Source: Lingula anatina
Taxonomy: Eukaryota > Brachiopoda > Lingulata > Lingulida > Lingulidae
NCBI RefSeq assembly: GCF_001039355.2
Contig: NW_019775269.1
Coordinates: 122,001 to 186,000, forward strand
DNA: 64,000 nt
Direction: 5' to 3'
Below the pieces are notes generated by a model. The model saw nothing but the letters and a program-made list of their open reading frames with translations. It ran no database searches and was not told the origin of the DNA. Positions 13,072 to 25,942 of the stretch are shown here, piece by piece (position 1 is the stretch's first letter; each line of letters opens with the position of its first letter). The translations under genes were made by a program, and so were the position numbers.

Positions 13072-15104
13072 CGTCAGGGCATTTAGAGTTGAAGACTTCA
13101 AGTCCATGATCGCGAATATTTGCAAATATCCACTGCATGACACAAGTTTCGGCAAGTAGTGCTGCAAACTCATCTTTTGACTGTCAAAAATTGACTATCG
13201 ACTTCTTTGTTTTTAAGTTCGCATTATGTATTTGCTACTGAATGCTTACCATCATGTCCTTTTCATTTCACAGCAAACTAATCAAAGGTACAGAGTAATA
13301 GCTTCACATTTTAATTACCACTCTCAAAGTAGAATTAGCTATCGCGAGGAACACAAACATGGCAAGTGGACTACATGTAGAACTGCTTGTGAATCGGCGT
13401 AACTAGCTAGTGACATGTGGCGGTTTTCCTCTGCCCAGCCCCTACCTTCCTAGCAGGCACGCGCACACACACGCACACGCGCGCGTTCTTCATTACCTTT
13501 CGATGTTTACAATATAAAAATCAGCAGCAGCACTTCATTTATTTTATCCTCTTTATCTTTTATTCGTCTAGCAATTTTAAGAGAGGGTGTATATGCCCTT
13601 AAACCCCAGCTTGGCATTGCCAGTTAGCCTCCCTACCCCCCCCCCCCCCCGCCCCCCCCTTTCCGCGCCCCGCCCCCTCTTCCGTCTTCGTACAGCGCCA
13701 AACCACAGGATAAGTTTTGGGTCACCGCACCTAAATCCGCTGCGGATCACCTAAATGTAATACCGACAGCTCGTGAGCGGCACTGCCAAAACAACTTCTC
13801 GAGTAAAACCCCGCATGCCGAAGTCCGCCCCCCATCACCTGAGCGTTGCCGAACCCCAGTGCGTGGCACCGCCAAAACAGGTTAAAGCAAGGAATCAATC
13901 ATCACGTAAAATAATTTATCAAAGTAGAATGTGTCACTCGTTCGACTTTCTCAAACAATTCGTGGATTTACCCTGAAGGCGCGTTAACATATAAGTTGGG
14001 TTGACCATTCTCAGGATCAGCCTCCCTTACTGGACGTACATGTATGTATGGTGAAGCTTAGCTTACCCTCAGCAGCAAATGTAGTCCCATTGTTCCAATG
14101 CTTGACCAAACTGAGGGTCCGTGTAACTGGGACCTCTTGACAGTTTTGGATGCTTACAAATGAAACTTAGTTTTTTAAAGAATAATTTACATATCAACTA
14201 TTTTGATCCACTTTTTTGGGGGGAGATTAGGAAAAGTCCTTCAAAATACCTCACTCAATTGAGGAGTACTTTTTTAATTGCTGTTGTAATGTTTCATAAC
14301 TTATGTGACACCGTACATCGATAACTAAGTTAGAATTTTTAACATCAAGATCTGTTGTATTAACAATGAAAATAGTCGGGTAATGGAAATTGAGTTATTA
14401 TTCGCAGCTCGTTTGAAAAACTTTGCTTTAAACCCTTCTAACGGATACTCTTTTTAATAGCTGCCGGTGCTTTTCTTTAATAAAGTCACCTACCTTTAGT
14501 TTCGGGTGCACAACGTGAACTTGACTGACGCCAAATAATTAGACATTTATCAGTTCTTAGTACTTGTTATCGCTGATATCGTTGATGTGATATGGCATAC
14601 CGTGATATCAATTTATAAGTCGTGGTGACAATTGGTATTTTAATACTAATTAGCCGTTTATTTTCACTTCATTGCAAATACTGTCAGGTCAGTTGAGATG
14701 TCACTTTAAGTTGTCTAACAATCCGTATGAAAAGAGAAAACATCGAGAATCGAATAGCTTTACCGTGATTGTTTTATTCCCAGTAGATGATATTCCATAG
14801 GGGATAATCAATTTAAATTGCTATTATCATTTTACTTTAATCAATTCGGTAGGTCATCCCATGCATTCTATTTTCATATGTCCGTTTTCAATCCAATCTA
14901 ATTTATATTGTATATTTAATCGAGCTGTTTCTGTATTTATTTTTTCATTTGTGTCTTTGAGAAGGAGATAGGGTAAATATATTATCAGTTTTGTTTAAAT
15001 ATAGCAGTTGTCAGGTATTTCGGTTATGTTTCTCTTTATTTTTCAATTTACGGGAAGGGCAGAAGAAAAATAGAAGCAGTTTGCTGTGAATGCTTTTCTA
15101 GAAG
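13072..15104. other. Noncoding intergenic DNA
   Basis: No coding exon recognised. It includes an alternating CA/CG tract near 13458-13487 and a poly-C run at 13636-13659; both are simple sequence. Short frames have no domain signature. Confidence 0.5.
13636..13659. repeat. Poly-C tract
   Basis: Near-uninterrupted cytosines with a single G, in noncoding DNA. Confidence 0.9.
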
Positions 15105-15360
15105 TCTAAGGGCGCATACCCAAGGAAGCTATCGTTCTACATAGATCGATCCTACACGCCGGGGTCTCTCGCTTAATGCAATCAGGCTAACAGACAAGCA
15201 CGCCTCCTCCTGGAGTTAAATAGAATACAGAAAAGCAGGTGATTATACGTGTGCAATGGAAACAAGAGGAGGTGTGTTAATTTGCTAAACTGATTGCATT
15301 CAGCAAGAGTCCCCGCGGAGCTGGGTCGATCTGCGTATAAAGAATTGGGAATGAGTCCTA
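15105..15360. mobile_element. Diverged MITE with ~90-bp inverted arms
   Basis: The left arm begins CTAAGGGCGCATACCCAAGG and contains TAGATCGATCC, CCGGGGTCTCTCGCTTAATG and CAATCAGG. The right arm, read on the other strand, gives TAGGACTCATTCCCAA, CAGATCGACCC, GCGGGGACTCTTGCTGAATG and CAATCAG in the same order. The arms are roughly 70% alike by eye. There is no ORF. It is related by motif order to 11096-11313. Target duplication unclear. Confidence 0.65.
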
Positions 15361-15826
15361 ATTATACGAGTTCTGCTGTATTTTCCCGACTGTTCAATAC
15401 CCAGCTTCAGATGCATGTGCAATAGAATCCTAATAAACGGTGGTTCTACAGGTAGATGTGGGTGGTCACTACCAGTATGTTTGTNGATTGAGGGTTAAAG
15501 TGTCAAAACACTTAAAGGCAACTTAATGCTCTTATTTTGGCAGACAAGTAAATATCCTTGACCCTTACTGTTTGGAAACACCATTGCACGTTTCAGTGGC
15601 TGTTATGTGTAATTCTAAGATAGAGGACAAAATGTGTAAATTAGGTGTCCGAACAGAAAAAATCGTCAACTGAGAAAATCAAAAGTTAACTGAAAAAGAA
15701 TTGAAGAAAGATTGATTTAAATTACACTTTTTGACGTCAACCAAAGTGGTTATATACACATTAAAGAGAACATGTGATATGACAGTTGTTTAATTTTAAT
15801 ATGTTACCCTTTAAATAGAAATAAAG

Positions 15827-15829
<3 letters not shown>

Positions 15830-15877
<48 letters not shown>
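15830..15877. repeat. (TTA)n microsatellite
   Basis: Sixteen or so perfect trinucleotide units. Confidence 0.95.
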
Positions 15878-17449
15878 TGAACAGTGTAAATAGTACTAAA
15901 AGAAGGCTTCAAGTAACTCTGGACCCGGGAAATGTGTTCGAGTTACTCGAAGATATTGAATTTCAGCTTTTACCAACAAAATGAACCTTTCCACAATATT
16001 TTTTTCGAGACAAAAAGTTATTTGGGTAATGATGATAAAAATATTGATAATAGTAATCGATTTATTATCAGATTAGTTGACACCCATAAAAACTCCCTAA
16101 AAATACTACCAAACTACAATGATCAAGACATTTGCTGTAAGGTGAGTTACGCAGGCGTAGTCTGTTACGTTTACATCCCACTGCACATTTTGTATAAAGT
16201 CACCCCACACTGTAGCCAAAGTTAATCAATAGTGAGGTTCAACGGTGGTCAAACATACTTATTGTGATTTACAAGTACGACATAAAACAAACAAACAAAA
16301 CAGAAAAGCAGACCAATATACATTTAATGGTAAAAACCACTCGTGGTTTATCAAGTGTGACGATAAGGAGGAGAACGGCTTACAAGCACACCTGCCCAAA
16401 AACGGCGCAGATACTTGAGATGTTACACGGGGCGTTTCAATGCACAATCAAGCTAGTGGTAAAATTGGCACAGCCAACAAACTGGAAAATTGCATTAGTT
16501 GTTCCACACAAAGTCGCAATGCACAATCTGGTAATTAGCGCAGCTACGTCACCACTCGCACCTTACTCAGTGATGAAAAGTTGTCTGCTCTACATTGTAA
16601 ATCAAGGGCAATATTTTGACGTCCAACATTAATTGTATATTGTAGAATATGTATAAGGCCTGACCTTCCTTAAATCATAAAAAATCATATGGTTAAAACA
16701 CCATGCCAAATGCATTACATTCCCTATAAAGTTATTAAGAATAATCCCTGCCATATGATTTATTTAAAAAAAAAACGCTTTAAATCGAAGTATATACACG
16801 GTATGACAAGAATGTTTTAAAAATAAAAAACATTATGTCTTCCACATCTGTCATCTTTAAATTAAGCAAAATCGGGAGTAAAGAAGCGAGAAGCAGTTCA
16901 GTACTCGTTTTCCCTTGCTCGGTTGCCTATACGGGTTTATAATCTAGGCTGGAACTATGTTCATAAAAGCCAATAATGATAGAATAACTTTGAGCGACAA
17001 GGTTATTTTTAATGTGTTTATGGCACTTGCAAAAGTGAGTCTAGGTACGATGACAGGCCGCACAGGTGTCCCAGATTAACCGCCGGCAGAGAAGAGACCC
17101 CAAGCATAGAACAACACAACCTGTAGATACTGAAAATTTCGCAAAATTTGGCAACTGATCATGATGCTTCATTGGATTTGAGCAGAAATCGAGAGGAATG
17201 TCCATTGTTATGCCAAACCCCTAAGTTCAGAACTTGGCCCTTGACACCAGTAACGCACCCCTTAGTCAAGAATCTGAACAAGACATCGTTAGGAAAGTAT
17301 AATTTATTTTCTACCCTCGTTTTTGTGATTTTATCAACTTGGTTGTTAAGTGCCAGACCTTTTGTTCCCTGGGGTTAGTAGCAAATTTTGCCAGATAACA
17401 ATGTGACACTAACGGCGCTGTCAATCCAGTTATCAATGCTGTCATCTTT
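15878..17449. other. Noncoding intergenic DNA
   Basis: No gene recognised. Frames at 15932-16225 and 16264-16632 (plus) have no domain or splice context and are regarded as chance. Confidence 0.5.
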
Positions 17450-17712
17450 ACCGGTATCTACACACACTGGACAATAGAAGTGCCACCCCTACTGAACCAG
17501 TACTTTGGGGGAGATAAATGACTGTGGAATGATATGCTCCTGGTATCATTTTAGTAACATCAAATTTCACAAAAAGACCAGCAATACAATTCCATGGTAC
17601 AGCGATTTTATACTCATTAGTCACATTATAAGTAGACTAGGCATTATAACTATGATTACTCTGATTCAGGGGGTGACACTTCTATTGTCTAGTGTGTGTA
17701 TATTATACCAGT
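17450..17712. mobile_element. MITE copy 1, CACACACTGGACAATAGAAG family
   Basis: Terminal inverted repeats of about 35-40 bp: the left has TACACACACTGGACAATAGA and the right, reverse complemented, TACACACACTAGACAATAGA; both continue into AAGTG(C/T)CACCCC. The internal sequence (TGATATGCTCCTGGTATCAT, CAATTCCATGGTA, TTATACTCATTAGTCACATT) is shared with a second copy in the first-second intron region of the downstream monooxygenase. It has no coding capacity. Confidence 0.8.
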
Positions 17713-17918
17713 AGTACGTTTCAGTAAGGAAACAAGCTGTGATGCTTATTATATTTTCATGCAATACTTTAGCATCAACCTATTAATGAAAACTTTGAAC
17801 CTATAAGTATGCAATAACAGTATAATGATGACCGCTGTTATGATCAAATGATTTTTAGAAGAAATCATAAAAACAGATGATATGTGAAATATAAAATAGA
17901 TTATTAATGAAAATTATC

Positions 17919-18184
17919 AAACGCAAACCGAAAAACGTTAGCTAACGGCCAAACTGGACACAGGTCTTCGTCAGACTGATATGAGCAGACGCTGACACTC
18001 ACTGACCGCTAGGTGGTAGAGCAGCCAGGACCCTTTTATAAAATTCAGGTAGATCGACCACCCTTCCCTTTGTAAGACATGAGTGTCACCATCTGGTCAC
18101 ATCAGTCTGAAGAAGGCGTACATCCAGGTTGGCGGCCGTAAGCTAACGGTATGAAAGTTTTTCGGCTTGTGTTTGATAATTTTC
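17919..18184. mobile_element. Foldback MITE upstream of the MOXD1-like gene
   Basis: The outer arms are inverted: the left begins GAAAATTATCAAACGCAAAC and the right, reverse complemented, GAAAATTATCAAACACAAGC. Both continue through CCGAAAAAC, TTAGCT, ACGGCC and TTCAGACTGAT blocks. There is no ORF. It lies about 350 bp upstream of the start codon of the next gene, so it could contribute to or displace promoter sequence. Confidence 0.75.
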
Positions 18185-18305
18185 CTTTATGATCCAACTA
18201 GCAAGCTACTGAACATTTTTGCCCATAAAATGAGTTAATTTAATTTGGGCTACTTTTGTTATTTCAGTACGTTGACTCGCTATAACATTGCCTTTGTCAC
18301 CTAGA

Positions 18306-18313
18306 TGACGTCA
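18306..18313. promoter_or_regulatory. Consensus cAMP-response element TGACGTCA
   Basis: A perfect 8-bp CRE palindrome lies about 60 bp upstream of a TATA-like box and 224 bp upstream of the first ATG of the MOXD1-like gene. CREB-type control of catecholamine biosynthetic genes is known in other animals. Function here is inferred from sequence and position only. Confidence 0.55.
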
Positions 18314-18374
18314 TAGGGGAGGTGGAGCGTGAAAGTGAGATAAATAAATATAGATTACAGACAACTGACCGGGC

Positions 18375-18382
18375 TATTTAAA
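18375..18382 (+). promoter_or_regulatory. TATA-like box TATTTAAA
   Basis: TATTTAAA in the context CGGGCTATTTAAAGG, about 155 bp upstream of the start codon at 18537. This would put a transcription start near 18405-18415 and a 5' leader of about 125 bases without an intron. Confidence 0.5.
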
Positions 18383-18536
18383 GGACGACGTTCGAGCGAA
18401 AAGAAAATTAAACTATTTTCATCATCGTTCAAAGAGGCTGCCACCACTGATTAGCAGAGCTTCAAATATTCGAGACAAGAAAAGTAAGAGTTTGTAATTG
18501 ACTGATAGAGCCCTCGTCCGTCTTTTCAAAGGAAAT

Positions 18537-20458
18537 ATGGGAGCCACAGAGTTTTTTCGATGGGATTTTAAGTTTATATGCATTTTACTGGCGACATATT
18601 TGAACAGGGCGGCTACCGTACAAGATTCTGGCGATGCTAGTCTGTTCACCCTCCATACAGCCCTGAGAGACGGGGATTACTACGTTCGCTGGAAAGTTAA
18701 TGGAGAATACATAACGTTTGAGACCACTGCGCGAACTACAGGATACGTGGCCTTGGGATTTTCAACAAATGGCGGTATGGCAGGATCAGACATTATCATT
18801 GGATGGGTTAATGATGGCGAAGTCATAATACAGGTAAAAGAATCTATTTTTCTTTATAATTTGTATATGAGAAATACAAGAAAACCCTAATTTTCAGACT
18901 GTTCAACCTTTGTAAGGCTGTGTCCCACCTTGCGCAGACGTACGTACTGTATGTCTATCGCATGTGACGGCGATTGCACACACAATTTTGAGCGTATGAA
19001 ATCACCTTGCTTCCAGCGTACTGTAAGAAAAAAAAACATGCACAAGCAGCGTATGAATGTTTTTGAACGCGCTCAAAACATTTTATCTCCCTCCTGGTGT
19101 GCGAACGTACAGCGATGTCTGCCTGCATTCTCGAGAGAAGAGCGCCGGCGTAAATCTAACAAAGCCCTCGCTTTTGTCTGCGTCTGGGCATTTTTTTTCT
19201 CAAAGTATGCGCTTGGTGTGATTGTATTCTGGACTGGAGGAAGAACTATGGCACACTTTTTTAATGGTGAAAGAGGGCCAAATTTCGTCATCTCCACAGT
19301 CGCCAGTCCTTAGTAACAAGTGCTTTAGAAGTTGGTGTCCAACTTTCTGGTACACACATATCACTTGACGATAAGAGAGAAGAAAGACACAAGAAGTTGG
19401 ATAGCTTAAGGTTTTGATTTTCACCATTCACTTCCCGCAGTAAACATACCCTGCTTTTGACATACCCATATCATGTGCGTAGTAAATAAATTCAACGGTG
19501 GGACATTCAATCCGAACAATGGGCTTGTTAATATTTATGTAAATGACAGTCACCTTAGTAAGCATTAAGCATGAATGATACTTTGGTATAAGTCAGTATA
19601 TTCTTATTTACGATGTCCTTCATACCCTACACAGGATATGCCTCTTCCAAAAGATCCATTTGACATGCACAGCTACATGTACATGTGCTATTTACCCTGA
19701 TAAGCATTCGTCAGTGAGGAGAATACTTATAGCTTTGCATTATATTAACGAAACCTATGCACCTACTGCTTTCACTTATGCAAATGATGCAGACTACATA
19801 GTAAAGGCACTGGCCAGCACAAAGCATGCCTATCTTATCTGATCAGTGTTTGTCTCTTTTTGTCTCAGAAAACAAGACTCAAAATACCTTTGAATCAATA
19901 AATTAATATGACAGGCAATGTACGTCATCGCCGTTGTTTATCTTCCACCTGTTACATTGACCGCAGAGAGACCCCAAACGACACTCGTAAAACTATGCTA
20001 CGCATACATGTATATCCTACTTCTTGTTTGACCATGGATATTTTTAGAAACGGGGGGACATGCAATACAGAATATGCGATGTGCTTTGGGGAGCCTGGGT
20101 CTCCCCATCCCTTTAGAGATGGGGATTGGTTAAGACCCCACTGGATAAGTACAAAAATATTAAACATTCAAATTTTAATCTTAATCAAAATAGCAAAATA
20201 GCAGGGCGTTCAAGGTTTTCATTCCACCGGAATATTGATAATTATATCAATCGTTTCTTCTTATTGATATTCATTTTAACACATTTTGGTGATTGTGACA
20301 GTGCTCTTTGTTTTTACGAAGAATACTACTCATTTTTCTTTTCTTTTTTAAATTCTCTAAGTCTAGTTTAAAATTTACAAAATTAATTGTTTTCAGTGAA
20401 AACTTCTAATAGATCAAACAAGGCCGACAAAGCTTTCAAAAACCTCATACAGTTGTGA

Positions 20459-20514
<56 letters not shown>

Positions 20515-21130
20515 ACTATATAGGATTACCATGCCATCGGTGAAGAGCAACCGTTGCTAGATGAGAGCCAGGACGTGGAGGTATTGGGAGGGACTGACAA
20601 CGGCACGTTTACCACATTGAGATTTAGACGAAAGCTGGAGACTTGTGACGACAATGACTACACAATTACGGTAATTTTTATGTTCCTTCAGGCGTAGGGT
20701 CACAATGATACATACACACACTGGACAATAGAAGTGTCACCCCTACTGAACCATTACTTTGGGGAGATAAATTACTGTGAAATGATATGCTCCTGGTATC
20801 ATTTTATTAACATCAAATTTCACAAAAAAAAANNNNNNNNNNNNNNNNNNNNNNNNNNNNNNNNNNNNNNNNNNNNNNNNNNNNNNNNNNNNNNNNNNNN
20901 NNNNNNNNNNNNNNNNNNNNNNNNNNNNNNNNNNNNNNNNNNNNNNNNNNNNNNNNNNNNNNNNNNNNNNNNNNNNNNNNNNNNNNNNNNNNNNNNNNNN
21001 NNNNNNNNNNNNNNNNNNNNNNNNNNNNNNNNNNNNNNNNNNNNNNNNNNNNNNNNNNNNNNNNNNNNNNNNNNNNNNNNNNNNNNNNNNNNNNNNNNNN
21101 NNNNNNNCACAAAAAACACAAAAAAAACGA

Positions 21131-21174
<44 letters not shown>

Positions 21175-24100
21175 GAGAACAAAATATACATTCTACCAAG
21201 ATATACAGTTTAAAGTCCATATTGCCATATTGGAGGAAGACAGGAATAACATTTGCTGTACATGTACAAGACCAACAATACAATTCCATGGTATAGCGGT
21301 TTTATACTCATTAGTCACATTATATGTAGATCAGGTATTATAACCACCCAAGATCTACCTACTTTTATTACTCTGATTTTAGGGGGTGACACTTCTACTG
21401 TCCAGTGTGTGTATGTATTATTGTGACCCTACGCCGTTGTCTGGTTAAATCATTGTTTTTACCATACCTTTGAACTCACATGAACTTTCGGTTAGAAAAA
21501 AATAGATTCGTATATTTTCTCCGATGATTTTACCGGTTTAGGCTATTTGCATTACATGATGATTAAATTTTACGATAATAGTCACGGTGAAATACATACG
21601 CACTGGATACAGCCATTTGCGTGCGTTTATAAGTTTTCCACTTTTAGTGGAATAGTGAATAGTGCTGTGTCGGATGGATATGGACGTTTGTTTTAAGAAA
21701 ATAAATACGTAGTGCACCAAACATTTGTGTACATTTTTTTTGTCTTTCAGCTTTATTAAGAATAGCACCGGGCTATGTGCGAATCATTTATTTCTACTGG
21801 CGCTAAAGACATAAAACTCACCACAAAAACAATCCATTGCATGAGTGGTTGAAAATCACAAAGCCACAAATATCATAACACTGACCAAGGCTTTTCACAC
21901 TCACGTGCATAAGTTACCTATGCTGTACCCATTTTGTAGGAGGGAACAGTGCGCTTGTTGTGGGCGTTCCGTGACGGCGATCCAGACCCAGCCATTGGTC
22001 CTCAATATCACGTGACAAACCGTGGTGCCAAGAGTGCCTACCTACTGAATCCAGTAAAGAAAGAAGACGTGGAGCCTTTGCCTGATGACACTTATGCCAT
22101 TGATATAATAAACGATAAGGTATTGACATATGTACAATGCTTCATAGTCTAAGAGGCACAACGAGGGGCGATTGGAATAATTTTATATTCGTTTTTGTTT
22201 CATAATGCCTAATACAGGTTCGTGGTTTATAACCATGGCACTACATACATGTAATATTGCTGTACATGAAGCATTTCAGCTTCAACTAGCAAATACCTCA
22301 GAGCGTAGACCTCCGCCTAGGCAATTCAATTCTCATAAATCATCCATTAATTAGCTAATCAGTTAATTAATTAACCCAATTCTCATGATAATTAATTTCT
22401 ATTTTTCAAATTAGTCTAAACTTATAATGTATGGTTCAAGGTATGATCTCTCTTTCAGGTTCATATACAGAATAAAACTGATACCACGTACTGGTGCCAG
22501 GGATTCAAGTTACCAGAATTTAATGGAATACACCATTTGATAAGGGTAAGAAAAAACAAAATTTTTTTGTCATTTCAGGGTTAATGTAAATGAGAAATAT
22601 GCGTGCAAGCATGTGTGTGTGGCTGGTGTGTGCGTGCGTGCTTACTTTTGGATACATTCTGCCCTTAATTTGGCTGTGATAGCTTTTTTACAAGTAGTAG
22701 GGCCTACGCGTTTGGTTGGTTTCCTTAAAGTCGCGTTTTTTCCCCTCGATGACGACGACACAGTCACAGCGGCAGTCTGGAGTGACGTACTTGTATGCAG
22801 GAATTCGAATAACATGAAAAGCGATATCTTTTGTGATACGAGGCTCGCAGCTGGGGGATACTGTATTTAAGCTTTTGCTCGTAATATTTATATTTAAAAA
22901 TTTTTGCTCCGCGGACTGACAGATTCATTTTTCTTTAGTGTCTAGATTTTTTCTTAGCCCCTGTATCATTCCTTATTCGACCAGAAATGAAAAAAAAAAA
23001 AAAAAAAACTGTAAATGTTAATCTGCTTTCAGATAGAGCCTATCATTCAACCGGGGCACGAAGCTTTGATCCACCACATTAACGTTTATGGCTGTTTTCA
23101 CGATCTCAACCAAACGGACTTGCATTTAAAGGGAGGTGTCTGTAACACAGACAACATGCCGGATGATTTCAAACAATGCAAAGTTTTAATAATGGGATGG
23201 GCGTTCGGTGGAGAGGTACGTACAAGTTCTATTTTATATTCAAATATATGCCCTGATTTTCATAGGAGACCGTACGGTACTCTTTCGGAACTCAAGGTGA
23301 AAGAAAGTACGGTAAGCCTAGTAACAATTTCATTGAACATTCGTCTGTAAAAATGCTTATGTGTGTGAACTGCAAAAAAGGAGCCACTTCACTTCCAGAT
23401 CGAGGTTCCTTTTGATCTCAGTGTGTGCTTTTCATGTACGCTTTCGCTTTTTATCTATTTTCTCCCCTTTTTAACAGTGCTTAACACTATTTCAATATTT
23501 CTGGCAGGCTCACTCGTTCCCTCCTCACGTAGGCTTTCCGCTTGGAGGTCCTGACGACCCACAATTTGTGAAATTAGAAGTGCATTACGATAACCCGACT
23601 CTGCGCGGTGGTAAGTACCGGTCCGGTAAATAAAAAAGCCTTTTTGGCTACTACTTAAAGTAATTATTATGTTTTTGTGTTCCCTTTTTTCTTACGAAGG
23701 TATGTGCATTTAGTTTCTTTTAGATATCGTCATAAACCTCGTTTTCAAAAATTCAAACCATATGATCAAATTAGAGGGGTTTTAATGCATACATACATGC
23801 ATACATGTGCTATAGAGTTACATACAAGTTATTAGCCGCAAGAAAATTAAATAAGGGTCTAAAACATAAAAAAGGTCAAATGAAACGAATAATTGATAAT
23901 GATTACTTTTTTACATTACGAAAGTAAATAATTCGAAAAAACATGATTGAAAATGTCTAAAAATTAAGAAGATTAATTCATTCAATTTCAGATTACGTGG
24001 ATTCTTCTGGTCTACGTTTTATCATGACACCACGACGTCGCCAGTATGATGCTGGTATTCTTCTGACCGGTGTTAGTATCACTCGTGGATTTTTCTTCAT

Positions 24101-25905
24101 CCCGCCACACTTCGAGAGTTTTTATGCATCTGGACAATGCTCCTCGGCTTCTATGTCAGAGGTTTGTCGTTTTTTTCTTTTTTCACCTTAGGTTGACATT
24201 TTTTCTTTTTACCCCATCATTGCCTATTTGCCCAGTCAATAATCACGATCTTACTTTGACAAACGGTAGAACTAGAGGCTTTTTTTCCATATTTCTAAAT
24301 CCCGAAACGATACTGAAAGCGAAAGCACACTTAAAATGTTATTTGCTTTGACGTCAAGTTATCCTTACTTGGAGCTGATATTACTAATATAATTTTCGTA
24401 GGCGATGGCATCCCAGCCGGATGGTATAAAGGTATTTGCTGTATGTCTCCACACACATCTGACCGGAACTGGTGTATGGTTACGTCACATCCGGGATGGC
24501 GTTGAGTTGCCAAACATAATCGCCGATGATCACTACGACTTCAACTACCAAGGGCTGCACTATTTAAACAAAGAAGTGACAGTGCTTCCCGTTCGTATAT
24601 TTTTGCTTATTTGTTTCTTTATTATTTTATATAGATGCTTCGACAATTTATTGTCCATACAGCTACGATGATAATATAAGCTTATAGTCTATTGGAGTCT
24701 TCAAATTTTGCAAATTTTAGTTTCCGTTACTATATTTTGCGTTATTATATTAACTTGCATGTGGAGTTAACAAGATATCAAAGACTTAGAAAATCGAAGT
24801 TCTTTGCTTGAAGGTGTTAGATTTTTTTACAATGTTTACCGTGTAAAATACCCGGTACTGACCCTTTAACATACTTCTGTTGGTTTCAGAATGACACCTT
24901 GGTTTCCACCTGTCGACACAAAACTACAGACCGCAACAACATAACATGGGTAAGTTGTCGGTTTCATTCGGATGATTGGGTTCATTTATTATCAGTAGTA
25001 TTTTTCGCTTATTTTGTACTGCAATGTACTAAAACTATGGAAAAAAAATAACTGTCATTAATTTTGCCCGGAAACCTTGTGGAAGAAAATGAAAAATGAT
25101 GATGACCAAGCTTAATCCATACATTTCTACCCATTTTCTCAAAACTTAAATAGATTTTTTGCGATAAATTGTATTTTTGAATGCATATTGCAAAGTGTTT
25201 AAGGCAAATATATTATCTGAAACACAACACGACGAGCGGCATAATTGAAAGACAATCAGACACAATTAAATATTACGACGTAAGTTAAGTTTTTGATTTT
25301 TATTTATTTATTTATTGAAGGGCGGATACAAAATAAGAGAGGAGATGTGCTTCACTTTCCCACTGTATTATCCTCGGATTCCAAAGTGGCAAAATTGCGT
25401 GAGCATGCCGTCTCAGATCGACCAGATTAAGATAGTCCCTGATGTAAAGTTCACGTAAGTTTATTACAGTAGAGCTATTGTCACATAATAGAGCCATAAC
25501 ACGGCACCCCAACCATGGTTTAGTATTCGGCATGACAGTTGTTCCTAAAACCTAATTATGGCACATTCCAAGCTGCTTTATCCTAGTAACTACAAATAAT
25601 GAAGAACCGCTTGCGTCTTTGGCCTCTGTGCAACACACATACTTTACATGTGGTGAAGCGCGGTCTGTTACCAAGACATATGGTGCAATGGTTTAGATGT
25701 CCTATTGTATTAGACAGAATATAAACAAATGCGAGTGAAAAAAACCGTAGTTTTTATGGCACTTTTGTCATAAAAACGGAATATATTACGTTTTCTTTTT
25801 TGATATTTGTCTTTTCTCTCTGAGGATGCCAAAGATCCATAGACAATCTAACGCGGAATATGTACATAACTGCAATATGAGAGTTCCGACTTCATTTTTA
25901 TCTTT

Positions 25906-25942
<37 letters not shown>

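Larger units (their letters stand above)
20691..21435. mobile_element. MITE copy 2 with 54-bp inverted ends and internal gap
   Basis: Left end GGCGTAGGGTCACAATGATA and right end, reverse complemented, GGCGTAGGGTCACAATAATA; both run into CATACACACACTGGACA and AAGTGTCACCCC. The internal sequence matches the copy at 17450-17712 but is interrupted after CAAATTTCACAAAA by an A-rich tract, an N run and a CA microsatellite. It lies in the intron after the second MOXD1-like exon. The outermost ~15 bp (GGCGTAGGGTCACAA) are missing from copy 1, which is therefore truncated or a variant. Confidence 0.8.

Noticed and set aside
15485-15485. Single Ns at 15485, 41340 and 57400 as further hidden duplications
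   Set aside because: Flanking sequence on the two sides shows no repeated segment, unlike 12516, 26820 and 50771.
16264-16632. 122-codon plus-strand ORF
   Set aside because: Starts in lysine/threonine/asparagine-rich low-complexity sequence and matches no family I recognise; no promoter or splice context.
18498-18536. Upstream start of the MOXD1-like protein at 18498
   Set aside because: That codon is TTG, not ATG; the first ATG at 18537 leads directly into a signal-peptide-like sequence.
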